Assembly: GCF_002163755.1 (NCBI RefSeq)
Contig: NZ_CP015864.1
Coordinates: 1,550,001 to 1,614,000, forward strand
From: Vibrio campbellii CAIM 519 = NBRC 15631 = ATCC 25920
Lineage (GTDB): Bacteria; Pseudomonadota; Gammaproteobacteria; Enterobacterales; Vibrionaceae
Direction: 5' to 3'
DNA length: 64,000 bases
Below are positions 23,123-31,094 of this stretch, one piece after another (within the stretch, counting starts at the first letter, position 1; each line of letters opens with the position of its first letter). A model generated the notes under the pieces. The model worked only from the letters and a program-made list of their open reading frames with translations, searched no databases and was not told the DNA's origin. Made by a program: the position numbers and the translations under genes.

Positions 23123-25093
23123 TTAAATCGCCATTTCATCAAGTGCTCTGAATACCATCTCATCCATGTGTCCCTCAAAAATCTGGCGACACACTTTTCG
23201 GCGAACGGCTAAGCCTGCGATTAGACGCTCAATGGTGAGATGTTTGACATCGTTTTGGCTGTTAAACAGCTCGACTGTTTTGCTTAATGTCTCGTAAGGC
23301 AGAGGTGCATCCCCTACTCGCAAGAAATCGAGCTTGTCTATGAAGTCAGAACACTCTTCTTTGATTGAGGCATAGGAATGCCCTGTCATCGCCGATAAAG
23401 CCGTTATACTACGTTCTAGGGCCTCTGGAGAGGTATATTTGGATAGAGTAATGGTTATCTCGTCCGCGTTGATCTCAACTAGGTGCTTTTTCTGCTTCAC
23501 TCGGCGGCCCAAATTACCACGTGGAGAGGGAGCTTTACGCTGAATAGGCTCAAATTCGCCGTCTATGATGCCTGAGAGCTCGTCTAGCTGCTGCCTCGTA
23601 ACCATCTCATTACGAAGTGGGTTTGGCAGCGTAGGGGCCATATTACGCTTTCCTGCGTTGGTCGTACGAGCACGCGAGTAACGCAATACTTCTTCCACAT
23701 CGCATTTGATGTCGATTTGGTAGTCCATCACTTTGCCATTTTCGATCATGGTCTCGATCGTTAAGTGATAGCCCCATAAGTTCACAACAAAAAGATCTTC
23801 CGTCCCTTTGCCATCAGACAGGCGCTTCAACTCACGGATCAGGTCCATTGAGAAACGACGCCATTCGATGTTTCGTGCCAGTTTTTGGTTCAGCTCACTC
23901 AATAACATGCAATCGGTGTGTCTACGCACCATACGACTACGGAAGAACGAGTACAACTGGAACACCAAGGTGTGTTGTTTCAGAATTTCAGGCGGGAACA
24001 AGAAGAAATAATCACGCGTAAGCAGTTCTTCATAGAACGACGGTTCCCACACGAGAATGTAAAGGTTTGGCTTAATGCGAATTTCACCGTCAGCGCCTTC
24101 TGTTGGTGCTTCTTCCGATGCAGTGATGGTTCGAGCAAGAAAACGGAAACGATCACTCTTGAAGCCTTCTGGCATGTTTTCACTCAGCCAGCGGCCAGTG
24201 AGCTCGTGCAATTGGAAATCAGTAAACTCGATACGATCAATACTGTCGCGGATTGAATCTCGTGCAGGGCCACTGTCTTTCTTGCCACGTAATGACAAGA
24301 TATCCGTGATGTACAACGGTGTTTTATTGGGCACATGCGCCGCGTCCATGTGGTACTGATCTTTGTGATGATCATGGTATTGCACTGTCAGCGTAAACAG
24401 AGCAAACAACGTCATCAGATCGTCCACCGTCATGATGTTTTTCGACGATCGTGTTTCAATCACGGCTTTGGTGCCAGAGATCGAAACCATGGATTTCTGG
24501 TAACTCTTGCGAGTGCGTGGAGGCGCTAAGGCTTGGTCGATGATCCCTGCCCAATTAGTTGGAGAAACGACAAATTGATCCGCTTCATCCTTCATCATCG
24601 GTGGGGTATTCAAACCATGTTCATTCAACAGGCGCTTGTTCACTTGAGTTTGCGCCAAGGCCTTAGAACGCTTTTGCTTTTCGCTCTGACGAACTTTTTC
24701 TGTAACTAAGCTGGTGGCACCTAACGCTGAGATCAGCTGGTTCGGGTTGACGAACTTGTGCAGCATGGTTTTGCCAGCAAGGCCTTCTTCAAAACGTACT
24801 GGTGTTTGATGAAACAAACCAATGTTCACAGCAGCACGTAAGCGTTGTTGCAAGGCGGCTCTGGTCAGTTGACCGTCGGTTGCTTCAACAATTTCTGTTG
24901 TCGATACCAAACCGTCTTTGCTGCTGAATCCTCGTAAAGAGATCAGATTAAGCAACTCTAAGATGCTCTTGGTTACCCCTTTGAAGTGTTGGTATTGTTC
25001 TACCCAATCTGCAGAAGATTCGTGTACCTCAAAAAGGTGCCCATCCTTATGGCTTCTTGGCGCTTTAATCAGAATTTTTTCATCAGCGGTCAT
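23123..25093 (-). CDS. rctB: Chromosome II replication initiator RctB
   Basis: A 656-residue protein, the length of V. cholerae RctB (658). It begins MTADEKILIKAPRSHKDGHLF and continues with the winged-helix-rich N-terminal half (LELLNLISLRGFSSKDGL, RAALQQRLRAAVNIGLFHQ), a central KTPLYITDILSLRGKKDSGP, and a basic C-terminal region. RctB binds ATGATCA-core iterons at ori2 to open the origin, and binds longer control sites that limit firing. It is the only known initiator of the Vibrio second chromosome. The gene reads away from ori2, with its promoter next to the AT-rich unwinding region, so origin activity and initiator expression are coupled. Confidence 0.97.
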   Translation of the reverse strand: MTADEKILIKAPRSHKDGHLFEVHESSADWVEQYQHFKGVTKSILELLNLISLRGFSSKDGLVSTTEIVEATDGQLTRAALQQRLRAAVNIGLFHQTPVRFEEGLAGKTMLHKFVNPNQLISALGATSLVTEKVRQSEKQKRSKALAQTQVNKRLLNEHGLNTPPMMKDEADQFVVSPTNWAGIIDQALAPPRTRKSYQKSMVSISGTKAVIETRSSKNIMTVDDLMTLFALFTLTVQYHDHHKDQYHMDAAHVPNKTPLYITDILSLRGKKDSGPARDSIRDSIDRIEFTDFQLHELTGRWLSENMPEGFKSDRFRFLARTITASEEAPTEGADGEIRIKPNLYILVWEPSFYEELLTRDYFFLFPPEILKQHTLVFQLYSFFRSRMVRRHTDCMLLSELNQKLARNIEWRRFSMDLIRELKRLSDGKGTEDLFVVNLWGYHLTIETMIENGKVMDYQIDIKCDVEEVLRYSRARTTNAGKRNMAPTLPNPLRNEMVTRQQLDELSGIIDGEFEPIQRKAPSPRGNLGRRVKQKKHLVEINADEITITLSKYTSPEALERSITALSAMTGHSYASIKEECSDFIDKLDFLRVGDAPLPYETLSKTVELFNSQNDVKHLTIERLIAGLAVRRKVCRQIFEGHMDEMVFRALDEMAI

Positions 25094-25299
25094 TTTAGAT
25101 CCAGATCACACTAGCCGTAGTTTTGCTATTGTTCCGAAGAATAAAGAAAAACAGATCATAAATAAAGAAAAAAATCTTTGTTTTTTAAATAACTGATCTT
25201 TTTGATTAATCTGATCTTATTGATTATGTGATCTAATGATCTGAAGATTTTTGGTTGCGTAAGTCTATGTTTTAAATGGTTATTTCAAAGTGGCATTCT
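25094..25299. promoter_or_regulatory. rctB promoter region and AT-rich origin unwinding element of ori2
   Basis: The first 45 bases are the leader of rctB. From 25141 to 25290 the sequence is strongly AT-rich and holds several TGATC/GATCT words (ACAGATCATAAATAA, CTGATCTTTTTGATTAAT, TGATCTAATGATCTG). This corresponds in position to the DNA unwinding element of V. cholerae ori2 and to the rctB autoregulatory site. The GATC density fits Dam-methylation control of ori2. The exact autoregulatory site could not be assigned without comparison. Confidence 0.75.
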
Positions 25300-25430
25300 G
25301 GAACTATGATCATGAATATTCCGAAACGATGATCAATAAATCCCTGAAAGCATGATCACAAAGTCTCGTAAGCATGATCATTAAGTTTCTGAAAAGATGA
25401 TCAAAAAGGTCCTGAAACGATGATCATGAT
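25298..25430 (+). repeat. ori2 iteron array: six direct RctB sites
   Basis: Six copies of ATGATCA, all in the same orientation, begin at 25306, 25329, 25352, 25374, 25397 and 25420. The spacing is 23, 23, 22, 23, 23 bases, that is about two helical turns, so all lie on one face of the DNA. Each is preceded by GAA-type bases (GGAACT, CGAAACG, TGAAAGC, CGTAAGC, TGAAAAG, TGAAACG). This is the core of ori2, where RctB assembles; each site carries a Dam GATC. Confidence 0.93.
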
Positions 25431-25441
25431 TTTTGTACAAC

Positions 25442-25450
25442 TTATCCACA
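25442..25450 (+). other. DnaA box in ori2
   Basis: TTATCCACA, a perfect consensus DnaA box, 16 bases after the last iteron, at the same relative place as in V. cholerae ori2. Confidence 0.92.
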
Positions 25451-25499
25451 GAAATACCGTGAAGGCTTGGAAAAGTTTGTTCTGATTTGCTGTAAAGCA

Positions 25500-25995
25500 A
25501 GGGCATTTTACCTTCGGATCAATGATCAAGAGCGTCGCTTTCCATCGTTCTGCAATGAACTGTGAATACAATTTACGCAAATGCTGAAATATTCCTCAGT
25601 TTTAAGCTGGCCGCCTTGTTCCTTGCTGCTATCTAGAAATTGGCGGAAGCATGATCATGATATCGCGTTCTACATTTTTGTTTTCGATTTATTTTCATCT
25701 TTCCACGTTTTTATCTCTGATTTTGCCTCTATCCCCCAGTCTATCTGCATTCAGCCGTAAATTGACCGTGAAAAATCATGCTTCCGAGGACAAAACACAC
25801 TTGATCATTTTTCCAGTAAATTGATCGCATTGAAAAATCAATGTGTGGCGTAAAAGGGCACATAACTTCCTTGATCATGCTTTCGTATTTTCTGTTCTTA
25901 CCGGAAGTATGATCATGAAGACTCCTTGATCATACTTCCGTTTAATATCGCTGTTTTACATGCCTAAACATACAGGACGCATGATCAAGGCTGGT
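25500..25995. other. ori2 control (incompatibility) region with further RctB sites
   Basis: Holds irregularly spaced ATGATCA cores in both orientations: 25522 (+), 25651 (+), 25802 (-), 25872 (-), 25909 (+), 25927 (-), 25981 (+), plus a partial site near 25775 (-). The last strong pair faces inward, GGAAGTATGATCAT then TGATCATACTTCC with 11 bases between. In V. cholerae the equivalent region between ori2 and parA contains regulatory RctB sites and the untranslated rctA transcript. No coding frame is convincing here. The longer 39-base control sites were not identified by eye. Confidence 0.78.
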
Positions 25996-26104
25996 TTTCC
26001 TTGTATTTTTAAATTAAAACGCTGAGCCACCATCAAACACTAGATTCATCTCACACTATCCGTAATTTAGTGCCTTTTTATAATCGTTCCGGAAAAACAT
26101 TAGA

Positions 26105-26117
26105 TTTACATTGTAAA
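26105..26117. other. parS2 site between ori2 and parA2
   Basis: TTTACATTGTAAA, perfect consensus, 220 bases before the parA2 start and the site closest to the origin. Confidence 0.92.
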
Positions 26118-26336
26118 TACGTGACAGTGTGACATTTTTATTCTTTCAGGGTGTGAAGCACTTTATTCGCATAGATTTGATTAAATTTTGTGATGTTTTT
26201 AAGGTGAAATCATAAAACAGGCTTTTGTGAGTATTTTTTATGTGATGGTTATTCAAAATGTTCGTGCACCTTTTTGTTGTTTTAGGATTGCAGTGCTGTA
26301 CAATTAAAAACAGATATCCTTCCAACGGAATTTGGC
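26118..26336 (+). promoter_or_regulatory. parA2 upstream region
   Basis: About 220 AT-rich bases without a coding frame; holds the promoter and probably the ParA2 operator. No clear repeats besides the adjacent parS2 site. A CCAACGGAA stretch precedes the start codon. Confidence 0.5.
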
Positions 26337-27554
26337 ATGAAAAGAGAAACAACGATTGAAAATCTCCAAGAGTTAGCGGAACTTACCCAACAAGTTCAAG
26401 CTGACCGTATTGAGATTGTTTTGGAAGAGCGTAGTGACAACTACTTCCCACCAATGTCTAAGGCAATGATGGAAACCCGTTCAGGTTTGACTCGCCGTAA
26501 GCTGGACGATGCTATCGGTAAGATGGAAGCGGAAGGTCATCAATTTACAAAGAATAATGCCAACCATTATTCAATCACGCTTGAAGAAGCGCACATGCTA
26601 ATGGATGCGGCAGAAGTTCCTAAATTCCATGAACGCAAAAAGAATTCTGAAAACAAACCGTGGATCATCAACGTACAAAACCAAAAGGGTGGTACGGGTA
26701 AATCGATGACAGCGGTTCACTTAGCGGCATGTCTGGCGCTAAACCTAGATAAGCGCTACCGCATTTGTTTGATTGACCTTGACCCTCAAGGCTCTCTGCG
26801 TCTGTTCTTGAACCCACAAATCAGTGTGGCAGAGCACGACAACATCTATTCTGCAGTTGATATCATGCTTGGTAACGTGCCAGATGGCGTTGAAATCGAT
26901 CGTGAGTTTCTACACAAGAACGTGCTGTTGCCAACGCAATATCCGAACTTGAAGTCGATTTCTGCTTTCCCAGAAGACGCAATGTTCAATGCAGAAGCGT
27001 GGCAAACATTATCTGAAGATCCATCTCTAGACATCGTTCGTCTGTTGAAAGAGCAGTTGATTGACAAAATCGCGAATGACTTCGACGTGATTATGATTGA
27101 TACCGGTCCACACGTTGACCCGCTAGTATGGAACGCAATGTACGCATCAAACGCGCTATTGATTCCTTGTGCAGCGAAGCGTCTTGACTGGGCTTCAACA
27201 GTAAACTTCTTCCAACACCTTCCAACGGTTTACGAGATGTTCCCAGAAGATTGGAACGGTCTTGAATTTGTTCGTTTGATGCCAACTATGTTTGAAGACG
27301 ACAACAAGAAGCAAGTTTCTGTTCTTACTGAAATGAACTATCTTCTAGGTGACCAAGTTATGATGGCCACCATTCCTCGTAGTCGCGCATTCGAAACCTG
27401 TGCTGACACCTACAGCACCGTGTTTGATTTGACCGTAGGCGACTTCGAAGGTGGTAAGAAAACACTCGCTACTGCACAAGATGCGGTACATAAGAGTGCA
27501 CTAGAACTAGAGCGTGTACTGCACTCTAACTGGCCGTCACTGAATCAGGGGTAA
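26337..27554 (+). CDS. parA2: Chromosome II partition ATPase ParA2
   Basis: A 405-residue partition ATPase of the P1/P7 type. Residues 1 to about 105 form an N-terminal domain with a winged-helix-like DNA-binding region (SKAMMETRSGLTRRKLDDAIGKME). The deviant Walker A motif QNQKGGTGKSM follows at about 114-124. Walker A' ICLIDLDPQGSLRLF and Walker B DVIMIDTGPHVDPLVW complete the ATPase. The long N-terminus and size equal V. cholerae ParA2. It segregates the origin of chromosome II by moving ParB2-bound parS2 complexes along the nucleoid, and probably represses its own operon. It is followed after 7 bases by parB2. Confidence 0.96.
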   Translation: MKRETTIENLQELAELTQQVQADRIEIVLEERSDNYFPPMSKAMMETRSGLTRRKLDDAIGKMEAEGHQFTKNNANHYSITLEEAHMLMDAAEVPKFHERKKNSENKPWIINVQNQKGGTGKSMTAVHLAACLALNLDKRYRICLIDLDPQGSLRLFLNPQISVAEHDNIYSAVDIMLGNVPDGVEIDREFLHKNVLLPTQYPNLKSISAFPEDAMFNAEAWQTLSEDPSLDIVRLLKEQLIDKIANDFDVIMIDTGPHVDPLVWNAMYASNALLIPCAAKRLDWASTVNFFQHLPTVYEMFPEDWNGLEFVRLMPTMFEDDNKKQVSVLTEMNYLLGDQVMMATIPRSRAFETCADTYSTVFDLTVGDFEGGKKTLATAQDAVHKSALELERVLHSNWPSLNQG

Positions 27555-27561
27555 TGAATAA

Positions 27562-28536
27562 ATGGCATTGAAAACGTCAGAATTAAACGCGAAATTATTT
27601 GGTAAAACCAATAAGCGTCGTGTTGCGACACCTCAAGAAGCGCAAACGGCAGCAAAAGACAAAGCACAAACCATCGAACTTTCTGTAGCTGGTGAGAGTA
27701 CGGTTCAATTTGAATTGGTGCGCATTCCTGCAGATAAAGTGGCGACAGACACTAGCGTATTTGCAGAGAACGCTCGTGAGCAATCTTTCCTAAACGAACA
27801 CGCTTTATCTGATGTGTTGGTGACGTTGAAAGAACGTGGTCAACAGTATCCGGCTGTTGGTCGTCGCACTGAAGATGGCAAGATTGAAGTATTAGACGGT
27901 AGCCGCCGTCGTATGTCTTGTATCTTAGCAGGGCAGGATTTCTTGGTTTACGTTGGTGACGGCATCAACACAGACCACGCGAAATTCCTTTCTGATGTTG
28001 CAAACGCGCACAAGCCACTGTCTCTATACGAAAAAGGTAAAGAGATGCAGGCGAAGCTTGAAAGTGGCGAAGCTGAAGACCAAAAAGCGTTGGCAAAAAT
28101 GTTCCAGTGCAGTGAAGCATTGGTGAGTGGCGCATTAAAAGCCGCTGCACTTCCACTTGAACTTCTGCAAGCTTACCCGAATGTTGGTGATTTAGGTCGT
28201 CCAACGATTGTTAAGCTGCATAAGCAATTCTCGACGTTGAACGGCGAACAACAACAAAACTTGTTGGATAAGTGTCGTACGTCGGAAGGTTATTTGTGGC
28301 AGCGCAGTACAGCTCAAGGTGTGGCTCGTCTTACTAAAGAAGTGACAGAAAGCATCGAAAGCTGGATTGCAGAATTAGCGCCTGCGAAGCCGGCTAAGAA
28401 AGCAGAAAAAGTCGATTTAGTTAAAGGTCGTGCAAGCTACAGCCGTAAAGGTAACAACCTTGCTCTTAACTTGAAGAAAGTAGACGACAGCTTGATGGAA
28501 GAAATTCTGGCTTTCGTTGAGAGCAAAATGAAGTAA
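27562..28536 (+). CDS. parB2: Chromosome II partition protein ParB2
   Basis: A 324-residue protein of the ParB family. The N-terminal region contains QQYPAVGRRTEDGKIEVLDG and SRRRMSCILAG, the ParB CTPase/nuclease-like fold. A helix-turn-helix follows (EDQKALAKMFQCSEALVSGALKAA, about residues 172-195), and a C-terminal dimerisation region ends in basic residues. It binds the TTTACANTGTAAA palindromes found throughout the window and loads onto them for partition. The gene is translationally coupled in practice to parA2 (7-base gap) and ends at a strong terminator. Confidence 0.96.
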   Translation: MALKTSELNAKLFGKTNKRRVATPQEAQTAAKDKAQTIELSVAGESTVQFELVRIPADKVATDTSVFAENAREQSFLNEHALSDVLVTLKERGQQYPAVGRRTEDGKIEVLDGSRRRMSCILAGQDFLVYVGDGINTDHAKFLSDVANAHKPLSLYEKGKEMQAKLESGEAEDQKALAKMFQCSEALVSGALKAAALPLELLQAYPNVGDLGRPTIVKLHKQFSTLNGEQQQNLLDKCRTSEGYLWQRSTAQGVARLTKEVTESIESWIAELAPAKPAKKAEKVDLVKGRASYSRKGNNLALNLKKVDDSLMEEILAFVESKMK

Positions 28537-28551
28537 ACCTCTTCTTGTTTG

Positions 28552-28577
28552 AAACCGCCTCCGGGCGGTTTTTTTAT
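28552..28577 (+). terminator. Terminator of the parA2B2 operon
   Basis: AAACCGCC pairs with GGCGGTTT over a four-base loop, followed by seven T. Confidence 0.93.
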
Positions 28578-28600
28578 GTCTGCAATTTGGCGAAGTATCC

Positions 28601-30670
28601 ATGAATCCAGATGTGATAACATGGCGTCAGTTCAACGCTTGGATACACGTAATGCTTGCACAATCTGAATTCCTTTCTCAGCTTCAGCTCCAATCTTACA
28701 AAGCCTTTCAACGTAATGGCGTGGTGATTTATGGTGATGCCGATTGGCAAAACGCCTTGATTACCGACTTCCATCAAAAGCAGCAAAATCAGACTTGGTT
28801 TTGCGTAGGGGAGTGGCAACTAGAAAATGCCCACTGCGTAAATTCAAAACAAGGAAATATGCTGCTCGGCCGCGAGTGTGACGTTTTGCTGTTTGATGCG
28901 AGAAAAGAGCTTGATGCAAACAGTTTTACTTCGGCTCTTGGCGCGCTCGTCGGCGGTGGGCTATTGATTGTGGTTGCCAATAAAAACCAAGAGGCGAATG
29001 AAGCGGGACTGTGGCTGCAAACACAATGGCAACAACTCACCGTGATTGAGGAGAATTTGTCATTACCCCCATTGCCAGCTTTCATCCAAGCGGAAAAAGC
29101 GCACCAGTATAGCGAGCAAACTGAAGCGGTTTCTTTTATCGAAAAAGTGGTTACTGGGCATCGCAAACGTCCTTTAGTTTTAACCGCCGATCGTGGTCGA
29201 GGAAAAACCAGCGCGCTAGGTATTGCATGCGCGCATCTTCTAGAGCAAAAGCCATTACGAATTCTCGTCACAGCGCCAAGCATCAAAGCGGTTGAACCTG
29301 TTTATCAGCACGCGCAGAGAATGCTATCAACAGCAGAGCGCGTTAAGAAAGACCGATTAGAAGCGGGGCAGGGCTACATTCAGTTCATCGCACCGGATGA
29401 ATTACTCTCAGCTTTACCTGAGTGTGATTTGTTGTTGGTTGATGAAGCTGCTGCCATTCCGGTTCCTATGCTTAAGCAGATTACTGAGCAATATCATCGT
29501 CTCGTGTTCTCAACCACCATTCATGGTTATGAAGGTTGTGGCCGTGGCTTCACGCTTAAGTTTGTCGATTGGCTACAAAAGCAAAGACCAGGAATGAAGC
29601 TTTGTCATCTTCAACAACCTATTCGATGGGCAGTAAATGACAACTTGGAATCTTGGTTGTACCAAGCATTTTTATTGGATGCAGAACTTATCCCGAGCCA
29701 ACCTGCCGAGCTTGGCGATATTTCATTAATCAATCTCCGTAAGTCAGCGTTGATTTCTAATCCTTCCGTATTGAAAACGTGCTTCGCGTTACTCGTGAAT
29801 GCACATTATCAAACTTCGCCAAATGATTTGTTGCATCTTTTGCAGGATGAGCATTGCCAGATTTACGTAGCTCAGAATAATAATGAAATCGTTGGGGTGA
29901 TGTTAACGGTGGAAGAGGGCAACCTCGATTCGAATCTCGTTAAAGATATTCAGCTTGGGAAACGTCGTCCGAAAGGACATCTGACGCCAGTGACCCTCAT
30001 CAATCAACTTGGTTACGCTGATGTGGGTGCGCTTTCTACTTTGCGAGTGATGCGAATTGCAGTTCATCCAGACTTGCAAGGTCAGGGGATTGGCCAACAA
30101 ATGTTGAAGCTGCTGGAACAAACTACGGCGCCACATATCTCTTATTTGTCCACCAGCTTTGGCGCAACAGAAGAACTGATTGCGTTTTGGAAGCTATCTG
30201 GTTTTGAATCCATTCGTCTTGGAAGTATGCGAGATGCGGCAAGTGGGTGTTACTCGTTGTTGATGGTTCGTCAATGTGGCTCACAACAAACTTGGATAAA
30301 CGAAGCCAAGTTGCTATTCGAAGAACTGTTGCCATTGAGTGCAGCGTCTACCTATCCTAAGTTAGAGCCAAGTTTGCTTCGCGCGCTATTACCAACCTCG
30401 GTATCTACTTGCCCGTCCCATTTAACGAAGCGCACTTTAATCGAGTGTTATGCTCAAGGTGGTAATAACTTTGAATCGGTCTCTGTTTGGATTCAGCAAT
30501 GGTTACTGCAATGTGGTTTGGCTGATGTGTCTGACTTGATGATCAGTAAATTATTCTTAAACAAAGACTGGAGTGAGTGCGCTAAGCAATATGGCTTGCC
30601 GGGACGTAAGCAGGTTGAAGCACATATAAGAAACGAGCTACAAGTTTTGATAGCTAAATTTACAGTGTAA
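28601..30670 (+). CDS. tmcA: tRNA(Met) cytidine acetyltransferase TmcA
   Basis: A 689-residue RNA acetyltransferase. An N-terminal DUF1726-type domain (about 1-170) is followed by a helicase-like module with Walker A TADRGRGKTSALG (about 195-207), Walker B LLLVDEAAAIP and the motif FSTTIHGYEGCGRGF. A GNAT domain (RVMRIAVHPDLQGQGIGQQM) and a C-terminal tRNA-binding tail complete it. TmcA uses ATP and acetyl-CoA to make N4-acetylcytidine at the wobble position of elongator tRNA-Met, preventing misreading of AUA. It starts 23 bases after the parB2 terminator. The last codons overlap a parS2 site, the first of a cluster of four. Confidence 0.95.
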   Translation: MNPDVITWRQFNAWIHVMLAQSEFLSQLQLQSYKAFQRNGVVIYGDADWQNALITDFHQKQQNQTWFCVGEWQLENAHCVNSKQGNMLLGRECDVLLFDARKELDANSFTSALGALVGGGLLIVVANKNQEANEAGLWLQTQWQQLTVIEENLSLPPLPAFIQAEKAHQYSEQTEAVSFIEKVVTGHRKRPLVLTADRGRGKTSALGIACAHLLEQKPLRILVTAPSIKAVEPVYQHAQRMLSTAERVKKDRLEAGQGYIQFIAPDELLSALPECDLLLVDEAAAIPVPMLKQITEQYHRLVFSTTIHGYEGCGRGFTLKFVDWLQKQRPGMKLCHLQQPIRWAVNDNLESWLYQAFLLDAELIPSQPAELGDISLINLRKSALISNPSVLKTCFALLVNAHYQTSPNDLLHLLQDEHCQIYVAQNNNEIVGVMLTVEEGNLDSNLVKDIQLGKRRPKGHLTPVTLINQLGYADVGALSTLRVMRIAVHPDLQGQGIGQQMLKLLEQTTAPHISYLSTSFGATEELIAFWKLSGFESIRLGSMRDAASGCYSLLMVRQCGSQQTWINEAKLLFEELLPLSAASTYPKLEPSLLRALLPTSVSTCPSHLTKRTLIECYAQGGNNFESVSVWIQQWLLQCGLADVSDLMISKLFLNKDWSECAKQYGLPGRKQVEAHIRNELQVLIAKFTV

Positions 30671-30806
30671 ACAGAGCAAGTAATTTACACTGTAAAGTAG
30701 CTTTGAAAGGGGGAGGGTTTACACTGTAAATCCTCCCTTTTGATTTGGCACTTTTTAGTCAAGGTCTACGGCAAGGTGTAAAGACGATCTCAATTTACAC
30801 TGTAAA
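30659..30806. repeat. Cluster of four parS2 sites
   Basis: Perfect TTTACANTGTAAA palindromes at 30659-30671 (overlapping the tmcA stop), 30684-30696, 30718-30730 and 30794-30806. Steps are 25, 34 and 76 bases. This is the densest ParB2 loading region of the window, 4.5 kb from the origin-proximal site, and probably the main centromere of chromosome II here. Confidence 0.92.
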
Positions 30807-31091
30807 TGGGAACTCGTTCTTTTGAATGATATTGATATTTGAGCTAAATAAGCAATTCGTAGTCTAGTCAGTATGGCCATTAAGCATACCTCCACTTTTA
30901 TTCATATATCGCTTGCTATGTACCAGTCAAACTTAGGTAGTGTGGCTAATAAATGAATCCAAACTCGATTTAGAAATTCTGTGTTTGTCTGCCTCAAGCT
31001 CAGAAATTGCCGGGCATCCTTTAGTGATGTGAGCCTAATTCTGAGAATTGAGAGGTTTGTTCAGAAAATAATTTTGGTTAGACTGAGATAA
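30807..31091. other. Intergenic region between the parS2 cluster and the fapA-like gene
   Basis: About 280 bases of AT-rich sequence with no coding frame and no further parS2 or RctB site. Presumably holds the promoter of the downstream gene. Confidence 0.5.
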
Positions 31092-31094
31092 GTG

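Noticed and set aside
25298..25430. Evenly spaced short repeats resembling a CRISPR array
   Set aside because: Repeats are only 7-14 bases with 22-23 base period, contain ATGATCA and lie beside rctB and a DnaA box; these are ori2 iterons. No cas gene is present.
28789..29286. 165-codon open frame antisense to tmcA
   Set aside because: tmcA is a clear full-length gene; the antisense frame has low-complexity Ser/Ala composition and no ribosome binding site.
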